In this document: positions 1 through 5,978 of the stretch, piece after piece
How the letters are laid out: every line of letters starts with the position of its first letter
Position numbering within the stretch: position 1 is the stretch's first letter
Assembly: GCA_011390235.1 (NCBI GenBank)
Contig: JAABSS010000046.1
Location: forward strand, 1 to 6,168
Source of the DNA: Desulfotignum sp.
GTDB taxonomy: Bacteria; Desulfobacterota; Desulfobacteria; Desulfobacterales; Desulfobacteraceae
Direction of reading: 5' to 3'
DNA: 6,168 nt
Translations under genes and position numbers: made by a program
The notes under the pieces: generated by a model
Seen by the model: the letters and a program-made list of their open reading frames with translations, nothing else
The model's database searches: none
Told to the model about the DNA's origin: nothing

Positions 1-534
1 ATGCTGCATGGCAATGTTGTTCACCATTTCCATCATGATAACGGTTTTGCCGACACCTGCACCGCCGAACATGCCCATCTTGCCGCCCCTGGGAAAGGGA
101 ACCAGCAGATCGATAACCTTGACACCGGTTTCCAGCACCCGCACCGTGGTATCCTGTTCAATGAATGTGGGGGCATGTCTGTGAATGGGCAATGTGTTTT
201 CCCTGGAAATATCTCCCAGACCATCCACAGGTTTTCCCACAACGTTGAGTACCCGACCCAGAGACGCTTCACCCACCGGCATCAGTATGGGAGAACCGGT
301 GTCTTTTACCGGCATGCCCCGCTGAAGCCCGTCAGTCACATCCATGCCGATGCACCTGACCATATTGTCACCCAGATGCTGGGCTACTTCAATGACCAGG
401 TTGTCTTCTTCATCCCCGATGGTGGAATTGGTTACGGTCAGGGCGGTGAGAACCGACGGAAGATTGCCGGGTGAAAATTCAACATCAACAACCGCACCAA
501 TAACCTGTGCTATTTTACCTATATTTTCAGCCAT
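1..534 (-). CDS. atpD: ATP synthase F1 subunit beta, N-terminal part (runs off left edge)
   Basis: This is the catalytic subunit of F1, which makes ATP from ADP and phosphate on the cytoplasmic face of the membrane. The first 178 codons are present and reading continues past base 1. The N-terminal beta-barrel begins [20 protein letters not shown], typical of the family. The barrel-to-core junction has HRHAP (residues 118-122) and [11 protein letters not shown] (134-144). The Walker A loop GGAGVGKT is at residues 157-164 (bases 43-66), with Lys163 and Thr164 as the phosphate and Mg contacts. The start is the ATG at 534-532, with an AGGAG Shine-Dalgarno at 541-545 and a 6-nt spacer. It lies 62 nt after atpG. 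The segment before Walker A reads [12 protein letters not shown] rather than the more common APYxKGGKxGLF, a mild variant. Walker B, the catalytic Glu and the C-terminal DELSEED region are outside the window. Confidence 0.97.
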   Translation of the reverse strand, partial: MAENIGKIAQVIGAVVDVEFSPGNLPSVLTALTVTNSTIGDEEDNLVIEVAQHLGDNMVRCIGMDVTDGLQRGMPVKDTGSPILMPVGEASLGRVLNVVGKPVDGLGDISRENTLPIHRHAPTFIEQDTTVRVLETGVKVIDLLVPFPRGGKMGMFGGAGVGKTVIMMEMVNNIAMQH

Positions 535-543
535 TTTTTTCTC

Positions 544-597
544 CTAATAAAGCTGTTTACATATTTTTGCATATTTTTTTGCTATTGTGTGCCGCAT
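544..597 (-). other. Possible 17-codon mini-ORF in the atpG-atpD spacer
   Basis: An ATG overlaps the atpG stop codon as TAATG, the same junction used three times upstream in this operon. It opens a 17-codon frame (MRHTIAKKYAKICKQLY) that ends at a TAG inside the TAGGAG Shine-Dalgarno of atpD. The peptide is basic and resembles nothing I know. The nearest Shine-Dalgarno-like bases, AAAGGA, sit only 2 nt from the ATG, too close for efficient fresh initiation. Any translation would therefore be reinitiation by ribosomes leaving atpG. A frame this short can easily arise by chance, so I list it as an observation and not as a gene. Confidence 0.15.
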
Positions 598-1490
598 TAT
601 CCTTTAAGTGCTTCAGCACCACCGACAATATCCATGAGGTCGGCTGTAATGCCGGCCTGCCGGGTCTTGTTATAAATCCCCTGGAGTTCTGACACCATGT
701 CTTCACAGGCTTTGGTGGCATTTTCCATGGCCCGCATACGGGCGGCATGTTCGCTGGTGGAGGTCTGGAGCAGTGCATCATATATCTGAATAAACACATT
801 TTTGGGCAGCATTTCTCCCAAAAGTACGTCAGACGATGGTTCACAGATATGTTCCGGAAGAAAGCCCTCATCTGCTTCAGCAGGCTTTTCCTCCACCACA
901 TCTACAAGAGACGGGATGGGCAGAATCTGTTTTATCTTAGGTTCCTGTCTTGCCATGGTCTGAAACTCGGAATAAATCAGATATACTTCATCAACAGCTT
1001 CTTCCAGGAAACTGTCTATCAGCTGCTGTCCCGGCGTAGAAGCATGGGAAAATCCGATCTTGCCTCCCACCACATCCAAAAATTCTGCGTCAAGGGTATG
1101 GGGAGATTTTCTGACCCAGTCTCTGCCTTTTTTCCCGTAGCAAAAGAAAGATATCTCCTTTCCCTGCAGCTCGGATTGGATTAATTTTCTGGTTTTATCA
1201 ATCAGATTGATGTTGAATCCGCCACACAGTCCTCTGTCGGATGTACACAGGACAAGTACCACTTTTTTGACTTCTTCGCGGGGAACCAGCAGAGGACTTG
1301 CGTCGGAGCTGGATTTGCCGGCAATACTGCTCAGAACTTCGGCAAATTTGGAAGCATAGGGTTTAAATTGCTCCATGTTGTTCTGACAACCGCGCAACCG
1401 GGAAGTGGCAACCATTTTCATGGCAGAGGTAATCTGCTTTGTCTTTTTGACACTGCCGATCTTTGATTTAACTTCTTTTAATGTTGCCAT
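597..1490 (-). CDS. atpG: ATP synthase F1 subunit gamma (central rotor shaft)
   Basis: Gamma is the curved coiled-coil shaft that turns inside the alpha3beta3 ring and couples proton flow in Fo to catalysis. The 297 residues are close to the usual 285-295. The N-terminal helix carries the family signature ITSAMKMVATSRLR (residues 20-33). The central Rossmann-like part has CTSDRGLCGGFN (82-93). The C-terminal helix has RMRAMENATKA (251-261) and ends in YNKTRQAGITADLMDIVGGA (273-292), the segment that sits in the bearing formed by alpha and beta. Residues about 198-225 form an acidic, low-conservation loop that explains the slightly longer length. The ATG at 1490-1488 follows an AAAGGT Shine-Dalgarno at 1498-1503 with a 7-nt spacer. 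The gene stands 69 nt after atpA and 62 nt before atpD, without the overlaps seen earlier in the operon. Confidence 0.97.
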   Translation of the reverse strand: MATLKEVKSKIGSVKKTKQITSAMKMVATSRLRGCQNNMEQFKPYASKFAEVLSSIAGKSSSDASPLLVPREEVKKVVLVLCTSDRGLCGGFNINLIDKTRKLIQSELQGKEISFFCYGKKGRDWVRKSPHTLDAEFLDVVGGKIGFSHASTPGQQLIDSFLEEAVDEVYLIYSEFQTMARQEPKIKQILPIPSLVDVVEEKPAEADEGFLPEHICEPSSDVLLGEMLPKNVFIQIYDALLQTSTSEHAARMRAMENATKACEDMVSELQGIYNKTRQAGITADLMDIVGGAEALKG

Positions 1491-1495
1491 TATAT

Positions 1496-1543
1496 CTACC
1501 TTTCAAGCCTGGTGTTGGTGAAAAATTTTTCAAGTGTAAGCAT
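1496..1543 (-). other. Possible 15-codon mini-ORF in the atpA-atpG spacer
   Basis: The frame MLTLEKFFTNTRLER starts at an ATG beside the small inverted repeat after atpA. It ends at a TAG (1498-1496) that overlaps the atpG Shine-Dalgarno. It has no convincing Shine-Dalgarno of its own. Its layout matches the mini-ORF in the atpG-atpD spacer, with a stop inside the next gene's ribosome-binding site. That is the only reason to note it, and a 15-codon open frame is not improbable by chance. Confidence 0.12.
1519..1532. repeat. Perfect 14-bp palindrome in the atpA-atpG spacer
   Basis: TGAAAAATTTTTCA equals its own reverse complement. It lies 16-29 nt downstream (plus coordinates) of the atpG Shine-Dalgarno, within the transcribed atp spacer. 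In RNA it could form only a weak AU hairpin. In DNA it could be a bent A/T site. No function is assigned. Confidence 0.5.
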
Positions 1544-1559
1544 ACATACCCCGGTATGT
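1544..1559 (-). other. Short hairpin immediately after the atpA stop codon
   Basis: Directly after the atpA TAA, the transcript reads ACATAC-CGGG-GTATGT, a 6-bp stem with a 4-nt loop (7-bp arms around 2 nt at DNA level). No U-run follows, so it is not an intrinsic terminator. Possible roles are mRNA processing or stability, or slowing ribosome transit between alpha and gamma. Subunit stoichiometry in atp operons is known to be tuned after transcription, but a role for this particular hairpin is inference. Confidence 0.35.
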
Positions 1560-3074
1560 TTAGAGGGTATCCTTAAATTCTTCATCATAGGCTTCCAAAG
1601 CCTGTTTGAGCTTGGATTCGATATCCTGGGTAATTTCTTTTTTCTCTATCAGGCCCTGGTAGATTTCAGGAAACCGGTTTTCAATAAAGGGATACAGTCC
1701 TTCTTCATATTTGGCAACCGCTTCTTTGGGGTATTTGTCAATATATCCTTTGGTACCGGCATACAGTGCGGTTACCATTTTTTCCATGGGAAGGGGCTGG
1801 TACTGGGGCTGCTTGAGCAGTTCCACCAGGCGTTCACCACGGGTCAGCTGTTTCTGGGTGGCTGCATCAAGATCGGATCCAAACGCGGCAAACGCTTCCA
1901 GCTCACGGTACTGGGCCAGGTCCAGTCGCAGGGTACCTGCCACCTGTTTCATGGCCTTTACCTGGGCCGCACCCCCTACCCGGGACACGGAAAGCCCCAC
2001 ATCGATGGCCGGCCGTATACCGGCAAAGAAAAGGTCCTTGTCCAGAAAGATCTGGCCATCGGTAATGGAGATAACATTGGTGGGAATAAATGCAGACACA
2101 TCCCCTTCCTGGGTTTCAATAATAGGCAGTGCAGTCAGAGAACCGGCACCTTTTTCATCGCTCAACTTGGCAGAACGTTCCAAAAGCCGGGAATGGTTGT
2201 AGAAGATATCACCGGGATAGGCTTCACGTGCCGGCGGCCGTCTCAAAAGCAAAGATACCTGGCGGTAGGCAACCGCCTGTTTGGAGAGATCATCATAAAT
2301 AATAAGGGAATGCTCGCCTTTGTCCCTGAAATATTCTCCCATGGCGCAGCCGGCATAGGGTGCCAGATACTGCATGGCAGCCGACTCGGAAGCAGATGCC
2401 ACAACCACCGTGGTGTATTCCATGGCACCATGTTCTTCCAGGGCGGCAACCACCTGGGCAACAGTGGATTTTTTCTGGCCGCAGGCAACATAGATACATT
2501 TCATATCCGTATTTTTCTGGGCAATGATGGCATCCACTGCTACGGCGGTTTTACCGATCTGCCGGTCGCCGATGATCAGCTCTCTTTGTCCCCGGCCAAC
2601 GGGCGTCATGCCGTCAATGGCCTTGGCACCGGTGTAGCAGGGTTCATGAACGGATTTTCTGGCGATAACACCCGGGGCCACCAGTTCCATATTCATCATG
2701 ATATCGGAATTGATGGGACCTTTGCCGTCAATGGGATCTCCTGTGGTACCCACCACGCGTCCCAGCAGGGCTTCGCCCACGGGTACGGATGCAATACGTT
2801 CGGTTCTTTTGACCACATCCCCTTCCTTGATGAGCTTGTCATCACCTAAGACGGCAACACCGACATTGTCGGCTTCCAGGTTCAATGCAAGGCCCAGAAT
2901 CCCGCCGGGAAATTCCACAAGCTCCATTGCTTTTACTTTTTCCAAACCATATACACGGGCAATACCATCACCCGCAGACAGAACAACACCGGTCTCATTC
3001 AGATCAACCTCGGCATCAAACCCTTTGATCTGATCTTTTATTATCTGGCTGATTTCTTCTGCTTTAATTTCCAT
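1560..3074 (-). CDS. atpA: ATP synthase F1 subunit alpha
   Basis: Alpha alternates with beta in the F1 hexamer. It carries the non-catalytic nucleotide sites and supplies the arginine finger to each catalytic site. The length of 504 aa is normal for the family. The N-terminal helix (about 1-25) would bind delta, and the beta-barrel follows with [10 protein letters not shown] (35-44). Walker A is GDRQIGKT at 169-176 (bases 2547-2570), where the common form is GDRQTGKT; Lys175 and Thr176 are kept. Walker B is LIIYDD (257-262). [10 protein letters not shown] lies at 280-289. The signature SRVGGAAQ (364-371) contains the arginine finger Arg365. The start is the ATG at 3074-3072, sharing its A with the atpH TAA (TAATG). 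A Shine-Dalgarno AAGGTGAG lies at 3083-3090 inside atpH. The stop is TAA. Confidence 0.98.
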   Translation of the reverse strand: MEIKAEEISQIIKDQIKGFDAEVDLNETGVVLSAGDGIARVYGLEKVKAMELVEFPGGILGLALNLEADNVGVAVLGDDKLIKEGDVVKRTERIASVPVGEALLGRVVGTTGDPIDGKGPINSDIMMNMELVAPGVIARKSVHEPCYTGAKAIDGMTPVGRGQRELIIGDRQIGKTAVAVDAIIAQKNTDMKCIYVACGQKKSTVAQVVAALEEHGAMEYTTVVVASASESAAMQYLAPYAGCAMGEYFRDKGEHSLIIYDDLSKQAVAYRQVSLLLRRPPAREAYPGDIFYNHSRLLERSAKLSDEKGAGSLTALPIIETQEGDVSAFIPTNVISITDGQIFLDKDLFFAGIRPAIDVGLSVSRVGGAAQVKAMKQVAGTLRLDLAQYRELEAFAAFGSDLDAATQKQLTRGERLVELLKQPQYQPLPMEKMVTALYAGTKGYIDKYPKEAVAKYEEGLYPFIENRFPEIYQGLIEKKEITQDIESKLKQALEAYDEEFKDTL

Positions 3075-3625
3075 TAGACACTCTCACCTTTTTTTAAAGT
3101 TTCCCTCATATTGATCAGCTGAGTTCTCACGCTGCCATCCAGAACAAGATCACCGATTTTTGTGACGACACCGCCGATGAGACTTGGATCCTGTTCAACC
3201 TTCAGAACAATAGTTTTACCAACTTTTCTGGACAAGGCGTCCCGGATTTTTTCCACCGCCTCAGAAGATAATTGTGTTGCAGATGTGATGCTGGCCTTGA
3301 CAATGCCCTTGAGTTCATCAGCCAGATCCTTGTAATACGCTGCGATATCCCGCAGGAATTTAATTCTTCCCTTGTCAAACAGCAGCATCAGAAAAGATTT
3401 CATCACAACAGACAGATCTGTGGCATTCACTACGGCTTCCAATACCTTTTTGCGATCATTTTTATTGTACAAAGGATTGGTCAATGCCTCTTCAAAACCT
3501 TCCTGGGTATCAAAAAGGTCCACCATGGCGGCCAGCTCCTCATTGTAAAGCTCTGCCTGGTCGTCTTCCTGGCCAATAAGAATCAATGCTTTGGCATAAC
3601 GCCTTGAAACTGCGAGATTTTTCAT
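3074..3625 (-). CDS. atpH: ATP synthase F1 subunit delta (stator cap, OSCP homologue)
   Basis: Delta sits on top of F1 and ties the alpha N-termini to the peripheral b/b' stalk. The 183 residues are close to the usual 175-180. The N-terminal six-helix domain starts with the family signature SRRYAKAL (residues 7-14) and includes [15 protein letters not shown] (50-64). The C-terminal domain holds the conserved [14 protein letters not shown] (146-159) followed by DGSVRTQL (163-170), which binds the stalk. The ATG at 3625-3623 overlaps the atpF TAA as TAATG. The Shine-Dalgarno AAAGGTGG is at 3633-3640 inside atpF. The stop in turn overlaps the atpA start, so translation of b, delta and alpha is probably coupled. 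Confidence 0.97.
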   Translation of the reverse strand: MKNLAVSRRYAKALILIGQEDDQAELYNEELAAMVDLFDTQEGFEEALTNPLYNKNDRKKVLEAVVNATDLSVVMKSFLMLLFDKGRIKFLRDIAAYYKDLADELKGIVKASITSATQLSSEAVEKIRDALSRKVGKTIVLKVEQDPSLIGGVVTKIGDLVLDGSVRTQLINMRETLKKGESV

Positions 3626-4215
3626 TATGCCACCACCTTTTTCAAATAGTCGTCAACAAGTTTATCCTGATCATCAGATGAAATGGATTCTCGAATGACT
3701 GCTTCCGCCTGTTCAATTGCAAGCCCGGCAATTTCCTGCTGAAGTTGCAGTCTGGCTGCTTTGAATTCCTGTTCAATATTGCGTTTTGCCATATCTTCGA
3801 GTTTTGCTGCCTGGTCTTCGGCCTGGTCTATAATGCGCTCTTTTGCTTTTTCACCCTGTTTGATGTAGTCCGCAAGAATCTGTTTTGATTCCTGATCCAG
3901 ATTTTTACACCTGGCCTGGTATTCAGCCAGCTGCTTTTCAGCATCTGCTTTTTTTTGTTCCAGGTCTTTTATTTCATCTGAAATCTGTTTTCTACGGGAT
4001 GAAAAAAAATTTTTGGCCGGTTTTCTGCCCAGAAGAAACAAAACAACAGCAAGAACGGCAAAATTCAATGTTTTCCAGGTATCAACGGCCAGCCAGTTGT
4101 TGTGCACTTCTCCTCCGGGTGCGGCTGCCCATACCATGGCTGCGCTGGTGAGCACCAGCATGACAGCCATTGCTGAAACCTTAAAATACTTTTTTTCCAC
4201 AGTGTTTTTTTTCAT
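3625..4215 (-). CDS. atpF: ATP synthase Fo subunit b (peripheral stalk) with signal-like N-terminal extension
   Basis: Subunit b anchors the stator to the membrane and runs up the side of F1 to delta. The 196 residues exceed the roughly 156 of the E. coli protein. Residues 1-30 look like a signal peptide: a basic start (MKKNTVEKKYFK), a hydrophobic stretch (about 13-30) and an Ala-rich WAAAP end. A short polar piece (33-45) follows, then the usual membrane anchor (about 46-63, DTWKTLNFAVLAVVLFLLGR). Residues 64-175 form a long charged helix rich in Glu, Lys, Gln and Ala, as expected for the dimerising stalk. Related b subunits in Desulfobacterota are known to me to carry such an extension; whether it is cleaved here is not known. 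The ATG at 4215-4213 overlaps the atpF' TAA, with GGAGGG at 4223-4228. An A8 run follows directly after the start codon. Confidence 0.93.
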   Translation of the reverse strand: MKKNTVEKKYFKVSAMAVMLVLTSAAMVWAAAPGGEVHNNWLAVDTWKTLNFAVLAVVLFLLGRKPAKNFFSSRRKQISDEIKDLEQKKADAEKQLAEYQARCKNLDQESKQILADYIKQGEKAKERIIDQAEDQAAKLEDMAKRNIEQEFKAARLQLQQEIAGLAIEQAEAVIRESISSDDQDKLVDDYLKKVVA

Positions 4216-4646
4216 TAGACGGCCCTCCCCAGAATTTTTTCACCAATGGCCTTGGCAAATGCATCCACCTCTTTTTTCAGGGCTTTTCGGGCCTGCTCTG
4301 TCTCATCTGCCACCTGCTGCTTGATCTGTGCCAGGTTGGCCTGAGCCTTTTTGTTGATCTGCTCGATAATTTCCCGTTCCTGTTTTGATGCCTCTTCCAC
4401 AAAAGCTTCTTTCTTTTTCAAGCCTTCGGCTCTGGCCTGGCGTAACCCGTTCTTATAAGATTCCTCCTGGGAAGCAAGATCAGCAGACGCTTTTTCAACG
4501 CCGTTTTCAAGGCCATGGACCTTTGCTTTTCTTTCCAGAAGCACTTTTCGGATGGGTTTGTACAGCACCAGATTGAGTACAAAAAGCAGAATCAGGAAAT
4601 TGATCATCTGATACACCAAAGATATATCAGGAATCACAGTTATCAT
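4215..4646 (-). CDS. atpF': ATP synthase Fo subunit b' (second peripheral-stalk subunit)
   Basis: This is the first gene of the atp operon. It encodes the partner that pairs with b to make a heterodimeric stator stalk. The 143 residues begin with a short periplasmic end and one membrane segment (about 8-28, SLVYQMINFLILLFVLNLVL). The typical YKPIRKVLLERKAK turn follows at 29-42, and the rest is a charged coiled-coil helix up to the C-terminal FAKAIGEKILGRAV (130-143). No signal-like extension is present, unlike b. Paired b/b' genes are known from photosynthetic bacteria, cyanobacteria and Desulfobacterota. The ATG at 4646-4644 has a strong Shine-Dalgarno GGAGGG at 4653-4658 with a 6-nt spacer. 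The b/b' assignment rests on gene order, length and the lack of the extension; some databases would call both genes atpF. Confidence 0.92.
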   Translation of the reverse strand: MITVIPDISLVYQMINFLILLFVLNLVLYKPIRKVLLERKAKVHGLENGVEKASADLASQEESYKNGLRQARAEGLKKKEAFVEEASKQEREIIEQINKKAQANLAQIKQQVADETEQARKALKKEVDAFAKAIGEKILGRAV

Positions 4647-4652
4647 AAAATT

Positions 4653-4658
4653 CCCTCC
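4653..4658 (-). promoter_or_regulatory. Strong ribosome-binding site of atpF'
   Basis: GGAGGG lies 6 nt before the ATG of the first atp gene. It fixes that start and is among the best Shine-Dalgarno matches in the window, as expected for the entry point of a coupled operon. Confidence 0.8.
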
Positions 4659-4702
4659 GCCAGTTAATAATTATAAAAAAAATCAACCACTTATATCTTA
4701 CT

Positions 4703-4726
4703 GACTGTTTTTGTGCAAAAACAGTC
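4703..4726. promoter_or_regulatory. Inverted repeat in the atp operon leader (operator or mRNA hairpin)
   Basis: The arms GACTGTTTTTG and CAAAAACAGTC are perfect 11-bp inverted repeats separated by 2 nt. The element ends 56 nt before the atpF' ATG. In RNA it could fold into a 10-bp stem with a 4-nt loop. It is not a standard terminator: on the minus strand the next U-run begins about 20 nt later, and there is none on the plus strand. It could be the binding site of a dimeric repressor or a 5'-leader stem-loop that protects the atp mRNA. It does not match the LexA (CTGT-N8-ACAG) or Rex (TTGTGA-N6-TCACAA) consensus. Confidence 0.5.
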
Positions 4727-4749
4727 CTAATTCCAGTCAAATCGAGACT

Positions 4750-4778
4750 TGAGTACCATCCAGGTATTCATTTGTCAA
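4750..4778 (-). promoter_or_regulatory. Candidate sigma-70-type promoter for the atp operon
   Basis: A perfect -35 hexamer TTGACA lies at 4778-4773. After a 17-nt spacer comes TACTCA (4755-4750), a poor -10 (only the first two bases fit), partly offset by an upstream TGG that would make an extended -10. The predicted start near 4743 would give a leader of about 97 nt with the inverted repeat near its 5' end. A second -35-like TTGACT (4740-4735) has no acceptable -10. The position between rodA and atpF' supports a promoter here, but the exact site is uncertain. Confidence 0.3.
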
Positions 4779-4819
4779 CATGGAATAAGAAAATATTTCC
4801 TATATTGACAGGGGTGGGG

Positions 4820-4861
4820 CCAGGCATGCTTTTTTTAGAAAAACCGGTAGCCGGGCATGCT
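4820..4861. repeat. Imperfect 11-bp direct repeat flanking the rodA 3' hairpin
   Basis: On the minus strand AGCATGCCCGG (4861-4851) is repeated as AGCATGCCTGG (4830-4820), a single mismatch with a 31-nt period. Because GCATGC is self-complementary, the two copies could also pair as the outer stem around the CCGG hairpin and the facing T and A runs. The first copy begins within the rodA stop codon. This could be a composite terminator or a protein site; no function is known. Confidence 0.4.
4839..4854 (-). terminator. Weak candidate terminator after rodA
   Basis: Just past the rodA stop the transcript reads CCGG-CTA-CCGG followed by UUUUU. The 4-bp GC stem, 3-nt loop and five U are minimal for an intrinsic terminator. 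An outer GCATGC/GCATGC pairing (4855-4860 with 4824-4829) may strengthen the fold. Some read-through from rodA into the atp genes is therefore plausible. Confidence 0.3.
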
Positions 4862-5969
4862 ATGCTTTGGAAAAATTGCGCATGCTGATATTGAGTAAAA
4901 TGCCGAATCCCACCATATTGGTGATCACGGAAGAACCCCCATAGGACACCAGCGGCAGGGGCACGCCCACCACCGGCATCAGTCCCATGACCATGCCGAT
5001 ATTTATAAAAATCTGCCAAAAAATCATGGCAGTAATACCAAAGGCCAGAATCGATCCGAACATGTTCCGGCAATTGTAGGCAATGTTCAAACCCCACAGC
5101 AACAGAAAAAAATACAAAACCAGCAGCACGGTGCAGCCCGCCAGTCCCCATTCCTCGGCCAGCACGGATAAAATAAAATCCGTATGCTGTTCCGGCAGAA
5201 ATGACAAGGCATTCTGGGTGCCCTGTAAAAATCCTTTGCCCGTGATCATGCCTGAGCCGATGGCTATTTTGGACTGAATGATATGGTAACCTGTACCCAA
5301 AGGATCCCGGTCCGGATCAAGAAAGGTCAGAATGCGTGCCTTCTGATATTCTTTAAGGCCTATCATCCATGCCAGCGGCACTATACAAATCAGCAAGCCC
5401 CCCAGGGTGAAAATTACTTTTTTTTCAACTTTCACAAACAAGGTGACAGACCCTGCAATAAGCAGCAGCAGCAGCCCTGTGCCCAGATCCGGCTGGTTAA
5501 TGATCAATGCAACCGGAATTATACAGACAACCGCAGGTTTAAGCAGATTTTTGAAATTGAGCCCTTCCGGAGAAACCGTGGTGGAATAAAGGGAAGCCAG
5601 GCTGATAATCAATGAAATTTTCATCAGTTCAGAGGGCTGAATATTCACAACCCCCAGGGACAGCCATCGCGTGGACCCACCCCCGGACTCGCCGAAAAAA
5701 TAAATACTCACCAGCAACCCTACACATAAGGCATAGATCAACAGGTGTAATTTGTCCAGTTCCCGAAAATCGATAACCAGAATACCGGTTATCACCACCA
5801 GGCCTGCTCCCATCCAGATCATCTGTTTTTCAAACAGATAATGCAGCCCGGTACCTTGCCAGCCGGCACTGACCGCAGAATACAAAATCACCAGTCCACA
5901 GGATCCGATAAGCAGGATCAGCACCAGAAATCCCCAGTCAAAATTTTCTATCAGCCGCCGGTCAAACAT
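4860..5969 (-). CDS. rodA: RodA, SEDS-family peptidoglycan glycosyltransferase of the elongasome
   Basis: RodA polymerises lipid II into glycan strands during rod-shaped elongation and works in the inner membrane with PBP2. The 369 residues match the usual 370-380, with about ten hydrophobic segments and a short cytoplasmic start (MFDRRLIENFDW). Family marks in order are STRWLSLG (99-106), QPSELMK (111-117), NQPDLGTG (158-165), GTGYHIIQSKIAIGSG (225-240), GKGFLQGTQ (244-252), FLPEQHTDFI (257-266) and the C-terminal GVPLPLVSYGGSS (335-347). Asp264 is the expected catalytic residue, equivalent to Asp262 of E. coli RodA. The start ATG at 5969-5967 lies 9 nt after the mrdA stop. An AAGGA Shine-Dalgarno (5982-5986) sits in the mrdA end with a rather long gap of about 12 nt. 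The order mrdA-rodA separates this gene from the division paralogue ftsW. Confidence 0.97.
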   Translation of the reverse strand: MFDRRLIENFDWGFLVLILLIGSCGLVILYSAVSAGWQGTGLHYLFEKQMIWMGAGLVVITGILVIDFRELDKLHLLIYALCVGLLVSIYFFGESGGGSTRWLSLGVVNIQPSELMKISLIISLASLYSTTVSPEGLNFKNLLKPAVVCIIPVALIINQPDLGTGLLLLLIAGSVTLFVKVEKKVIFTLGGLLICIVPLAWMIGLKEYQKARILTFLDPDRDPLGTGYHIIQSKIAIGSGMITGKGFLQGTQNALSFLPEQHTDFILSVLAEEWGLAGCTVLLVLYFFLLLWGLNIAYNCRNMFGSILAFGITAMIFWQIFINIGMVMGLMPVVGVPLPLVSYGGSSVITNMVGFGILLNISMRNFSKA

Positions 5970-5978
5970 GGGGTTTAA

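Noticed and set aside
1..474. 157-codon plus-strand frame opposite atpD
   Set aside because: It is antisense to the beta N-terminus, begins at the window edge, and has the His-rich composition typical of an antisense shadow.
747..1184. 145-codon plus-strand frame opposite atpG
   Set aside because: It is antisense to conserved gamma sequence, with no independent start signal or recognisable motif.
1512..2849. 445-codon open frame on the plus strand opposite atpA
   Set aside because: It lies entirely antisense to a highly conserved gene. Its protein is rich in Gly, His and Phe without domain features, as expected for a mirror frame of atpA, and it lacks a convincing Shine-Dalgarno.
4205..4212. 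A8 run right after the atpF start codon as a programmed slippage site
   Set aside because: Short A-runs occur repeatedly in this window, and the annotated frame gives a complete normal product, so nothing requires slippage.
4670..4675. Perfect TATAAT on the minus strand just before atpF'
   Set aside because: No -35 match lies 16-18 nt upstream. Transcription from it would start so close to the Shine-Dalgarno that almost no leader would remain; it is more likely part of the A/T-rich leader.
4703..4726. The leader palindrome as a LexA, Rex or sigma-54 site
   Set aside because: CTGT and ACAG are 12 nt apart instead of 8 for LexA. The half-sites do not fit the Rex consensus around the same centre, even though I recall Rex as a reported atp regulator in some sulphate reducers. 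The nearby GG and GC are 9 nt apart instead of 10 for sigma-54.
4737..4781. 14-codon frame (MLTNEYLDGTQVSI) in the atp leader region
   Set aside because: It has no Shine-Dalgarno, it overlaps the candidate promoter, and its length is well within chance.
4768..5151. 127-codon minus-strand frame overlapping the rodA 3' end in another frame
   Set aside because: Most of it lies over conserved RodA membrane segments in frame with a valid protein. The extension past rodA into the gap has no motif and no ribosome-binding site.
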